A program made the position numbers and the translations under genes. From Draconibacterium sp. (GTDB lineage Bacteria > Bacteroidota > Bacteroidia > Bacteroidales > Prolixibacteraceae), in NCBI GenBank assembly GCA_016705335.1, contig JADIYN010000046.1, positions 1 through 46,243 of the forward strand: DNA of 46,243 nucleotides, written 5' to 3'. Shown here piece after piece: positions 31,322 through 39,475 of the stretch; positions within the stretch are counted from its first letter, which is position 1; each line of letters opens with the position of its first letter. Under the pieces are notes generated by a model. The model was not told the origin of the DNA. It saw nothing but the letters and a program-made list of their open reading frames with translations, and did no database searches.

Positions 31322-32344
31322 CTACATCTCCGGAAAATTCTTTTCATCAACTTCCCGCATCATTTCATAAACATTTCTGAAAAGCCTCTCAACATTAGGT
31401 TTCGAAAAATATTCGCCATCAATTCCATAAGCAGGACGGTGTTCCATTGCCGAAAGGGCACGTGGTGCAGTATCGAGGTAGTTGAAAGCTTTTTGTTCGT
31501 CAATAACTTTTTGCATCATATAAGCGGTGGCTCCGCCCGGAACATCTTCATCCATAAAAATTACTTTCCCTGTTTTTTTAACAGATTCTAAAATGGTATG
31601 ATTGATATCGAAAGGCAAAAGTGTTTGAACATCGATAACCTCGACAGAAATATTTTTAAACCTTGCAAGCAAACGGGCGGCTTTTATTGCGTGATGCGAA
31701 TTCCAGCCATAGGTAACAATTGTTACGTCGTTTCCTTCGCGAAGAACTTCAGGTACACCAAGCGGAATTCTGTATTCGCCTATATTTAATGGCATTTTTT
31801 CCTTTACATTGTATCCTTTCAAAGGTTCGTTTACCAATGCCGGATCATTGCCTTCCAGCAATGTATTGTAAAATCCTGCTGCCTGTGTCATATTTCGTGG
31901 TACACATAAGTACATTCCACGAATCGATCCAAGTAACATTTGCATAGGCGAACCCGCATGCCAAATACCCTGTAATTGGTGTCCTCGCGTGCGAACAATA
32001 ATGGGTGCAGCCTGTTTTCCTTTGGTTCGGTATTGTAAAGTTGAAACATCATCACTCAACTGCGAAAGTGCGTAAATTACATAATCTAAATATTGAATTT
32101 CGGCAATTGGACGAAAACCGCGCAATGACAATCCAATTCCCTGACCAATAATTGTTGCCTCGCGGATTCCTGCATCTGAAACTCTGTCAATACCATATTT
32201 TTTCTGAATACCTTTCATTCCCTGGTTCACATCTCCCAGTTTTCCTGTATCCTGGCCAAAAGTTACAAGAGTTGGATATTTCTCAAATAGTTTGTCAAAA
32301 TTCTTACTTATGATTTCCGAGCCATTTACATCAAAGTGCGTCAT
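31322..32344 (-). CDS. 2-oxoacid dehydrogenase E1 beta chain (second set)
   Basis: 340 residues. A TPP-dependent E1 beta-type protein: LVTFGQDTGKLGDVNQGMKG, RVSDAGIREATIIGQGIGLS, AEIQYLDYV, a C-terminal transketolase-like half with VTIVTYGWNSHHAIKAARLL and VEVIDVQTLLPFD, and the final FRNVYEMM helix. The ATG at 32344 overlaps the alpha ORF by 14 nt. Homologues in Bacteroidota may be a single alpha-beta chain; removal of a short gap at the TTT near 32335 would fuse the two frames (DAL-FDVNGSE), so this could be one gene of about 800 residues. It differs clearly from the E1 at 23235-25285. Confidence 0.85.
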   Translation of the reverse strand: MTHFDVNGSEIISKNFDKLFEKYPTLVTFGQDTGKLGDVNQGMKGIQKKYGIDRVSDAGIREATIIGQGIGLSLRGFRPIAEIQYLDYVIYALSQLSDDVSTLQYRTKGKQAAPIIVRTRGHQLQGIWHAGSPMQMLLGSIRGMYLCVPRNMTQAAGFYNTLLEGNDPALVNEPLKGYNVKEKMPLNIGEYRIPLGVPEVLREGNDVTIVTYGWNSHHAIKAARLLARFKNISVEVIDVQTLLPFDINHTILESVKKTGKVIFMDEDVPGGATAYMMQKVIDEQKAFNYLDTAPRALSAMEHRPAYGIDGEYFSKPNVERLFRNVYEMMREVDEKNFPEM

Positions 32345-33740
32345 TGCTATATTCCACTGCGATTCCAGCCACTTTTAAGGTTGAATCTGCACCGGATCTG
32401 TAAAGTTGATTATTATATGCTACGGCACTTTTTTCTTCAAACCGTTTTATCCAATCTTTTAATTCAAAGCGTTCATTCTGAACTTCTTTTCTAAGATGAA
32501 TTTTGAGTGAAAGTCCTTTAGCAAAGCTCAAATGAGAACGCCGGGTAAGAAATGTTTTTTGAGTAATTTTATCAAAATCTATTAAACGGTAACTTTGAAG
32601 TGTAGTTTTGTTTTCGACTTTAGTAACGATTTGCCTCAGTTCATCCTGTTCTTTTTTGTACCCGCCAACAAAGTCTGACCAGGCTTTTTCCCGTGCATCC
32701 TTCGCCCTTTTTTTTGCCTTTTTCTCAATTTCTGAAAGTAATTGTCCATCAGCAAAACCGCTTTCGAGCAACCATTTTTTCATAAGGTTATTGCAATCAA
32801 AATCAACTTCCCAATTTAGTCTTTCCCGTGTTTTATAACGTTCGTGCGATCCCGAAGTTGAATGACCAAGTTGTTGCGTAACTTCCTGAATATGAAAAAC
32901 TGCCGGGATATGTGTTTTTCTTGTTTTCTCAATCCCTTTTTTAAAAAGTTTTACCAATCCCAGGTAATCCCAACCCTTGCCTGTATATATATCAATTCCG
33001 TTAGTATTTATTTCTTTCTGAAATCCTTTAAGCGATTCTGAAATGCTTGATTTTGTAGTTTGCATTTCAACCGGCACGCTAATACCAAATCCATCATCAT
33101 AAACTGCGACTACAACCGGTACCTGCATAACTCCTGCAGCATTTATGGTTTCCCAAAAAACACCTTCTGAAGTACTTGCATCACCAATCATTCCAAACGC
33201 CACTTCGTTACCTGTGACATTGTTCTTCAAATATTTTTTTAGATCCGGTTTATTTCGAACAATTTTTGATGCCTGTGCAAGACCCAGTAAACGAGGCATT
33301 TGTCCTCCGGTTGATGAAATATCGGAAGCTGAATTGTATTTGGTTAAAAGGTCTTTAATTTCACCATTTTCATCAATATTCTGCGTGCTGAAATGGTTAT
33401 TGAAGTTACGCCCAACTGTTGATGGGTTAAGTTCGTCATTCGTTTCGCCGTAAATCATCGAAAAAAACTCTTCGGGCCGGAGTAAACCCAAGGCAAGCAT
33501 AAAAGTCTGGTCACGGTAGTAGCCCGAACGCCAGTCGCCTTTTTGGAATGACTTGGCATATGCTACCTGAGCAACTTCCTTACCATCGCCAAAAATACCA
33601 AAATGTGCCCTGCCATTATGTACTTCCCGTCGGCCGAGCAAACTTAACTGGCGGCTCAAACAAACTATGTAATAATCTTCAAGGGCTTCTTTAGCAGAAA
33701 TTATTGTAGTTGAAATCGATTCTGTTTTTACTAACGACAT
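32331..33740 (-). CDS. 2-oxoacid dehydrogenase E1 alpha chain (second set)
   Basis: 469 residues from the ATG at 33740 (MSLVKTESISTTIISAKEAL). It binds TPP in an E1 alpha fold: GRNFNNHFS, STGGQMPRLLGLAQA, and a TPP motif where GDG...N reads GDASTSEG ... VVAVYDDGFGIS, with Asp in place of the usual Asn ligand. QLGHSTSGSHERY lies in the E1 phosphorylation-loop region. The C-terminal 150 residues form a helical extension before the beta chain. There is no adjacent E2 or E3, so it either borrows the E2 encoded at 21881 or works with a distant one. Confidence 0.85.
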   Translation of the reverse strand: MSLVKTESISTTIISAKEALEDYYIVCLSRQLSLLGRREVHNGRAHFGIFGDGKEVAQVAYAKSFQKGDWRSGYYRDQTFMLALGLLRPEEFFSMIYGETNDELNPSTVGRNFNNHFSTQNIDENGEIKDLLTKYNSASDISSTGGQMPRLLGLAQASKIVRNKPDLKKYLKNNVTGNEVAFGMIGDASTSEGVFWETINAAGVMQVPVVVAVYDDGFGISVPVEMQTTKSSISESLKGFQKEINTNGIDIYTGKGWDYLGLVKLFKKGIEKTRKTHIPAVFHIQEVTQQLGHSTSGSHERYKTRERLNWEVDFDCNNLMKKWLLESGFADGQLLSEIEKKAKKRAKDAREKAWSDFVGGYKKEQDELRQIVTKVENKTTLQSYRLIDFDKITQKTFLTRRSHLSFAKGLSLKIHLRKEVQNERFELKDWIKRFEEKSAVAYNNQLYRSGADSTLKVAGIAVEYSNDAL

Positions 33741-34054
33741 GCTTTACTATTTCCGACTTTTGTGTCATTTAAACGCTAAAAATAACATTTTTCAATGGGT
33801 TTTGTTTAGTTTGAGATTTTGTAGTTTTGAACAGTAAAATCGTGTATCACCTGATATATAAGAGGTAAAAAGCTGAATATAAATGCAATTGATGGGTCAT
33901 TCGAACTTTGATCCCTCTTTGTTTGCGTTAGTTCTTTTTGGTTTTAGTTCATAAAAATGATTATTAACTTGCGTGCTAAATGGTTTTATTGATTTTTCGT
34001 TAATCAGTTTGAATCAAATTTTGATAATATTCATCAAAAATTAGAAAATAGAGT
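33741..34054. other. Intergenic region between divergent genes
   Basis: About 310 bases separating the E1 alpha gene and the epimerase gene. No gene, tRNA or clear hairpin is visible. Promoters for both flanking genes must lie here, but I cannot place them with confidence. Confidence 0.5.
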
Positions 34055-34960
34055 ATGAAGTTTGACATTGACGAATTAGAAGAAAAATTCAGTATTGAAG
34101 GGGAAGTGGGTTTTGCCGAATTGGAAGAAGACCTGGTTTTTATAATAGTATCGAACAAGTTTGCAGATATGGATATTTGTTTGTATGGTGCGCATATAAC
34201 TAATTTCAAACCCTATAATACAATGGAAATATTATGGATGAGCCCGGAAAGTAAATTTATCGAAGGTAGTCCGATTCGGGGTGGTATTCCGGTTTGTTTT
34301 CCATGGTTTGGCCCGCGTAAAAGCGATTCTTCAAAGCCGCAACACGGTTTTGGTCGTTTAATGATTTGGGATGTTACTGAATCTTCTTCTCTGAAATCCG
34401 GTGAAACTTCTGTTAAGTTGCAGCTTTGTTCTTCACCAGAAACAAAAAAATACTGGGATCATGATTTTTGTGCCGAATTGATCGTAATTGTTGGTAAAAC
34501 ACTTAATGTAACATTAAAAGTATCAAATACTTCATCAACAGATTTCGAGTATTCATGCGCACTTCATTCCTATTTTAGTTTATCCTCAATAGAAGAAATC
34601 AGCATTGAAGGTTTACAAGACACAAAATATTACAACCAGCTTGAACCAGGCGATTTTATTCAGGAAACTGAGAAACTCGAAATACATAAAGCCGAAACAA
34701 GACATTATTACGATACTGAAACAGCATGCATAATCAACGATCCTGTATTTAACAGGAGAATAAGTGTTGACAAATCGGGCAGCAAAATAACAACAGTCTG
34801 GAATCCGTGGGAAGAAACCTGCAGAAAAATTGATGATTTGGCTGATGATTCATACCACACATTTGTTTGCATTGAAGCAGTGAACGCATTCAACAATATG
34901 ATAAAACTTGCTCCGGGCGAAACCCATGAAACTTCAGCAATTATTGGATTGGCAGAGTAG
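34055..34960 (+). CDS. D-hexose-6-phosphate mutarotase (glucose-6-phosphate 1-epimerase)
   Basis: 301 residues, the usual size. It interconverts the alpha and beta anomers of glucose-6-phosphate. Conserved motifs are present: SPIRGGIPVCFPWFGPRKSD, QHGFGRLMIW, the catalytic His in ALHSYF and the catalytic Glu in CIEAVNAFNN. The fold is a galactose-mutarotase beta-sandwich in the cytosol. The gene stands alone, with no frameshift, and is convergent with aguB. Confidence 0.92.
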   Translation: MKFDIDELEEKFSIEGEVGFAELEEDLVFIIVSNKFADMDICLYGAHITNFKPYNTMEILWMSPESKFIEGSPIRGGIPVCFPWFGPRKSDSSKPQHGFGRLMIWDVTESSSLKSGETSVKLQLCSSPETKKYWDHDFCAELIVIVGKTLNVTLKVSNTSSTDFEYSCALHSYFSLSSIEEISIEGLQDTKYYNQLEPGDFIQETEKLEIHKAETRHYYDTETACIINDPVFNRRISVDKSGSKITTVWNPWEETCRKIDDLADDSYHTFVCIEAVNAFNNMIKLAPGETHETSAIIGLAE

Positions 34961-35011
34961 GGGATATTTTAATCTTGTTCAATTGAAATAATTTGTACGA
35001 TTTTAAGCAAC

Positions 35012-35896
35012 TTAATCTCTGAACCGTTTTAACAGTTCATCATATTCATCTATTCGGCGATCGCGAAGAAATGGCCAGATCCTGCGAACATGTTCAGAAC
35101 GTGAAAGATTTATTGTAACAATTTCATTTTGTTCTTTTTCTGCTGAAAACTGTTGAATTATTTCACCTTGAGGTCCTGCCACAAAAGAGCTTCCCCAGAA
35201 AGTAATTCCGTTTGTAACACCTGAAGGATCAGCTTCAAAACCCGTACGGTTTACACTGATAACAGGCAATCCGTTTGCAACAGCATGTGCGCGTTGCGAA
35301 ATCATCCAGGCATTTAACTGTCGTTCTTTTTCTTCAGTACTATCTGTGCTTTCCCAACCAATTGCCGTTGGATAAATCAATAAGTCAGCACCTGCCAGTG
35401 CCATTAATCGTGCGGCTTCCGGATACCACTGGTCCCAGCAAACAAGAACACCAAGTTTTCCGACAGAAGTTTTTATTGGATTGAATCCCAAATCGCCGGG
35501 CGTGAAATAAAATTTTTCATAATATGCCGGATCATCCGGAATATGCATTTTACGGTACTTTCCGGCAATTGTACCATCTTTTTCAAAAACAACTGCAGTG
35601 TTGTGATACAGTCCGGCTGTCCGTTTCTCGAAAAGTGAAGTTACAAGAACAACACCGGTTTCATTTGCTACCTGCGAAAATATTTCGGTTGCGGGGCCAG
35701 GAATTGTTTCTGCCAAATCGAACATTTCAGTATTTTCGGTTTGACAAAAATAAAGGCTGCTGTGTAATTCCTGAAGTATTACAAGTTCTGCGCCCGCAGC
35801 CGCACATTTCCTGATATTAATAATGCTTTTTTCAATGTTTGCAGTTTTATCCGAAACACAAGCCATTTGAATCAATCCTGCTTTTATATTATTCAT
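35012..35896 (-). CDS. aguB: N-carbamoylputrescine amidase
   Basis: 294 residues of the nitrilase superfamily. It hydrolyses N-carbamoylputrescine to putrescine, CO2 and ammonia. The triad is Glu in ILQELHSS, Lys in KYRKMHIPD and Cys in VCWDQWYPEAAR. WESTDSTEEKERQLNAW and the C-terminal RRIWPFLRDRRIDEY are characteristic of AguB. It overlaps aguA by 8 nt and lies downstream of it, so the pair is one operon for the agmatine route to putrescine. Confidence 0.95.
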   Translation of the reverse strand: MNNIKAGLIQMACVSDKTANIEKSIINIRKCAAAGAELVILQELHSSLYFCQTENTEMFDLAETIPGPATEIFSQVANETGVVLVTSLFEKRTAGLYHNTAVVFEKDGTIAGKYRKMHIPDDPAYYEKFYFTPGDLGFNPIKTSVGKLGVLVCWDQWYPEAARLMALAGADLLIYPTAIGWESTDSTEEKERQLNAWMISQRAHAVANGLPVISVNRTGFEADPSGVTNGITFWGSSFVAGPQGEIIQQFSAEKEQNEIVTINLSRSEHVRRIWPFLRDRRIDEYDELLKRFRD

Positions 35897-36935
35897 TTTT
35901 AGTAAGAATTTCTTTATTCAATTTTACCTGATCGGGAAATTGCATAGTTACGCAATGCAGCGAACCATGTTGTTCTATCAAAACTCTGCAATTTATACCA
36001 ATTATTTCTTTTCCGGGAAAACAACCCTGCAGAATTTCCAATGAAGGCTTATCCTGCGGTAGTCCGTATATCGGAACCAAAACTGCTTCATTAATTATCG
36101 TAAAATTTGCATAAGTTGCCGGCAAACGATTCCCGTCATAATCATAACAATCATCAGGGAATGGTAGTTCAACCAATTTGTAAGGAGAGCCGTTGAAATT
36201 CTTAAAATTCCCGAGTTCCACTTTCATTTTCTGAAGTGCCTCAAAATGCTCGTCATTTTGATTGTTACAACCAGCGTAAGCAATTGTATTTTCATCGCAA
36301 AACCTTGCCAGCGTGTCAATATGCGAATCCGTATCATCTCCGGCGAGATAGCCATTTTCGAGCCATAAAATTCTTTCGCAGCCAAAATCGGTTTTAAATA
36401 CCTGTTCAATTTGTGATTTTGATAAATGTTCGTTTCGGTATTTCGATAATAAACAAGCTGTTGTTGTTAAAACAGTACCTTTCCCATCACTCTCAATAGA
36501 GCCACCTTCCAAAACAAAATCTGAAGATATTAAGTCAGCGTTTTTAAAAACTCTTTTTTTGAAGAGCTTTTTTGTAATTTGATTATCCAGTTGCGCATCA
36601 AATTTGTTTCCCCAACCATTGAAAATGTAATCATGAATTACGGCTTTGTTATTTTCCAGAACGGTAATTCCGCCATGATCGCGTGTCCATGTATCATTTG
36701 ATTCAGTATCGGTAAAAAATATATTTTGTGTTGTTTTGAAGTACGATTTAACCCGCTTAATATCATCGCAAACAAGCAGCACATCCTGAAATCGGGCAGC
36801 AGTTTCGATTATTTCAGCAAAACATGATGAAACTTCATTCAACAAATAATACCAGTCGCTTTTTGGATGCGGGAAAGTAAGTTGAAGAAATGACTGTTTT
36901 TCCCATTCGGCGGGAAGTTTTTTTAATTGATTCAT
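35889..36935 (-). CDS. aguA: Agmatine deiminase
   Basis: 348 residues of the guanidino-group-modifying family (Porphyromonas-type peptidylarginine deiminase fold). It converts agmatine to N-carbamoylputrescine. Active-site motifs are NDTWTRDHGG, LEGGSIESDG, AGDDTDSHIDTLARF and the nucleophile Cys in GSLHCVTMQFP near the C-terminus. There is no signal peptide, which supports a cytosolic agmatine enzyme rather than the secreted peptidylarginine deiminase. It is the first gene of the aguA-aguB operon. No arginine decarboxylase is present in the window. Confidence 0.95.
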   Translation of the reverse strand: MNQLKKLPAEWEKQSFLQLTFPHPKSDWYYLLNEVSSCFAEIIETAARFQDVLLVCDDIKRVKSYFKTTQNIFFTDTESNDTWTRDHGGITVLENNKAVIHDYIFNGWGNKFDAQLDNQITKKLFKKRVFKNADLISSDFVLEGGSIESDGKGTVLTTTACLLSKYRNEHLSKSQIEQVFKTDFGCERILWLENGYLAGDDTDSHIDTLARFCDENTIAYAGCNNQNDEHFEALQKMKVELGNFKNFNGSPYKLVELPFPDDCYDYDGNRLPATYANFTIINEAVLVPIYGLPQDKPSLEILQGCFPGKEIIGINCRVLIEQHGSLHCVTMQFPDQVKLNKEILTKNE

Positions 36936-37224
36936 ATTACTAATTGGAATTTTGGCAATAAAACACGTGTATTAAAAAATCATAGTGTTTATCTTTATTT
37001 TTCTTATTTCAAGATACAAATTTAAGGTACAAAATAGGTGAAATTCTATCGAATATAAAAACATGTCAATTGAGTATAGAAATTCAGATTGCCTGATTAA
37101 ATCTGAAACTGAACCATTGATTTAGTTGAATTGTTTTGCTAAAACAAACAATAAAAGATAATTATGTCTGTTTTATTTTGAAAATTACTATTTTAGTATT
37201 GAATAAACATAAAATTTAAAAATC

Positions 37225-37647
37225 ATGAAAGTAAATCCTTATCTGAATTTCGACGGCCAGGCTGAAGAAGCGTTTATTTTTTACAAGTCTGTTTTTGGTG
37301 GCGAATTTACAGGAAACATGAAAATGAAAGATGCCCCGGATGGAGATAAACTCCCGAAAGACGAACAAAACCGTGTAATGCACATATCGTTGCCAATTAG
37401 TGAAAATATCCTTTTAATGGCCTCTGACATAATGCCTTCAATGGGACAGAAACTTATTAAAGGGAACAATAACTATATTTCTCTTCATCCCGACAGCAAA
37501 GCAGAAGCGGATCGAATATTCAACAGACTTTCGGCAGGTGGCAAAATCGAAATGCCAATGGCAGACCAGTTTTGGGGCGATTACTTTGGGAGTTTCATTG
37601 ACAAATTTGGTATTAGCTGGATGATAAATTTTAATCCACAATTCTAA
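37225..37647 (+). CDS. VOC-fold protein, PhnB-like
   Basis: 140 residues. The start MKVNPYLNFDGQAEEAFIFY and the metal-site-like MADQFWGDYFGSFIDKFGI match the PhnB/YjdN branch of the glyoxalase-bleomycin resistance (VOC) superfamily. The substrate is unknown. It is the first of four small same-strand genes that may be co-transcribed. Confidence 0.9.
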   Translation: MKVNPYLNFDGQAEEAFIFYKSVFGGEFTGNMKMKDAPDGDKLPKDEQNRVMHISLPISENILLMASDIMPSMGQKLIKGNNNYISLHPDSKAEADRIFNRLSAGGKIEMPMADQFWGDYFGSFIDKFGISWMINFNPQF

Positions 37648-37670
37648 CAGCAATATATAATTTGTCAAAA

Positions 37671-38087
37671 ATGGAAACAAAAAAAATTACCATTCAGGCA
37701 GATATTTCTGCTGATACAAAAAAGGTTTGGGACTATTACATGCTGCCCGAACACATTACAAAATGGAACTTTGCTTCGTCTGATTGGCATTGCCCAAAAG
37801 CAGAGAACGATATCAGGGTCGGCGGCAAGTACAGTGCCAGAATGGAGGCCAAAGACGGAAGCTGGGGTTTTGATTTTGAAGCAATTTATGATGCTGTTGT
37901 CGAATATCAAAACTTCATTTACACAATGGCAGATGGAAGAAAAGTTACCGTTGATTTTGAAAACAATGGTGATAAAACGAGGGTAATCGTTACTTTTGAT
38001 GCTGAAACCGAAAACTCAGAAGAACTGCAAAGAAATGGTTGGCAGGCAATTCTTAACAATTTTAAAAGATACACCGAAACTAATTAA
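37671..38087 (+). CDS. SRPBCC / AHSA1-type ligand-binding protein
   Basis: 138 residues from the ATG at 37671 (a longer TTG reading begins at 37662). VWDYYMLPEHITKWNFAS, RVGGKYSARMEAKDGSWGF and the C-terminal GWQAILNNFKRYTE helix fit the START-like AHSA1/YndB family with a hydrophobic pocket. The ligand is unknown. It lies 23 nt after the VOC gene. Confidence 0.9.
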   Translation: METKKITIQADISADTKKVWDYYMLPEHITKWNFASSDWHCPKAENDIRVGGKYSARMEAKDGSWGFDFEAIYDAVVEYQNFIYTMADGRKVTVDFENNGDKTRVIVTFDAETENSEELQRNGWQAILNNFKRYTETN

Positions 38088-38101
38088 AAAAGTATCTAAT
38101 A

Positions 38102-38503
38102 GTGAAGCCGGAAACAGAATTAAATAAGGAAGTAACAATTTTTTTAGACAGTTTAAATCATCCACTCAGAAAAGAAATTGAGGCTTTGCGCAATTTAATT
38201 TTGAGCTCGAATAATTTACTACAAGAGAATATTAAATGGAACGGGCCAAACTACAGTTGGTGCGACCAGGATAGAATTACAATGCGGATTCAGCCACCAA
38301 AACAAATTCAAGTTATTTTCCACAGAGGAGCAAAAAAACTGCAGCAACCACAAAACAGGCTAATTAACGATGAGACAAATTTTTTAAACTGGAAAGAAAA
38401 TGACAGGGCAGTTGTTTCATTTAAAAGTTTTGATGAAATTGAAAACAGTAAAAACATATTGCAGAAAGTAGTAAGTGACTGGTTGAATGCATCCATGCTT
38501 TAA
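38102..38503 (+). CDS. DUF1801 (YdhG-like) protein
   Basis: 133 residues with a GTG start at 38102. The pattern 'LRKEIEALRNLILSS...I KWNGPNYSW' followed by 'RITMRIQPPKQIQVIFHRG' is that of DUF1801/YdhG proteins. The biochemical role is unknown. It lies 14 nt after the SRPBCC gene. Confidence 0.8.
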   Translation: MKPETELNKEVTIFLDSLNHPLRKEIEALRNLILSSNNLLQENIKWNGPNYSWCDQDRITMRIQPPKQIQVIFHRGAKKLQQPQNRLINDETNFLNWKENDRAVVSFKSFDEIENSKNILQKVVSDWLNASML

Positions 38504-38571
38504 TAAAACAGGATGATAATGAATAATAAGTTAGCTGTAACTTTGTCCAGCATATAATTTTAGAACTTAAT

Positions 38572-39093
38572 ATGAGATTTTACATTGCATTGTTGCGCGG
38601 AATAAACGTTGGGGGAAATAATATAATACCCATGTCAAAACTCAGGGAAATGTGCATTGAATTAGGTTTTGCTGAAGTACGTACATACATTCAAAGTGGC
38701 AACATATTGTTCAGGAGCGATTTTTCTGAACAAGAACTTATTGCCAGATTGGAAAAGTCCCTGGAAACCCAGGTTGGGAAACATATTTCAGTAGTTATTC
38801 GTTCAGCAAAAGAAATTGAAACAGTTATTTCTAAAAATCCATTTTCAGATTCAAATCCGGCACAGGTAGGCATCTCATTTTTTACTCAATTGGTTTCGGA
38901 AAATTATTTAAAAGATTTTGTTAATCCCGGATCTGAGGAAATTGTGGTTTCCGGTCGCGAAATATATATTCACTATCCAAACGGAATGGGACAATCAAAA
39001 CTCAAACTTCCCAAAATGCAGGAACAGGGAACTGCCCGCAATCTCAACACCGTTCGAAAACTTGTGGAAATGAGCAGGGAGAATGATTTTTGA
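38572..39093 (+). CDS. DUF1697 protein
   Basis: 173 residues with the diagnostic start MRFYIALLRGINVGGNNIIP and VRTYIQSGNILF. The C-terminus TARNLNTVRKLVEM is also conserved in DUF1697. Function unknown. It is the last gene of the small-protein cluster. Confidence 0.92.
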   Translation: MRFYIALLRGINVGGNNIIPMSKLREMCIELGFAEVRTYIQSGNILFRSDFSEQELIARLEKSLETQVGKHISVVIRSAKEIETVISKNPFSDSNPAQVGISFFTQLVSENYLKDFVNPGSEEIVVSGREIYIHYPNGMGQSKLKLPKMQEQGTARNLNTVRKLVEMSRENDF

Positions 39094-39475
39094 ATTCAAA
39101 AATCAAGCTTTTGTTTTAAATCTTACTTTATATCCCTTGTAAAATATTTCAATTTGCACTAAACCGGTTTATTTATTAGTATTTGAATTACAGATAAATA
39201 GATTTGGAAAATTATTTATTCAATTTCACTTGACTTGAATTAAATTAATTCGGATATTTAAATCTTTATCTGTAAAGATTCAAAAATATCCTGCTGTTAT
39301 TGATTTTCATTTAATTCTAAAACCAAACGTGACAATATGATAATCGTAATTTCTTAGTAGATTTTATATCAGAATTGAGAATTCAAATAAAAAAGGGTTT
39401 TGATGTTCTGAGGTAATTTAAATACGATTTCTACAGAGTATAAACGGTGCATTTAAACCATGAATAACTTAAAAA
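39094..39475. other. Intergenic region upstream of the TIR operon
   Basis: About 380 bases with no gene seen. An ATG at 39460 is one base out of frame with the TIR gene; removing one A from the A-run after it would give MNNLKVNQNKYAYKAF as the true start. No certain promoter can be placed. Confidence 0.5.

Noticed and set aside
33880..33930. tRNA-like TTCGAA segment in the intergenic region
   Set aside because: No cloverleaf arms can be formed around it.
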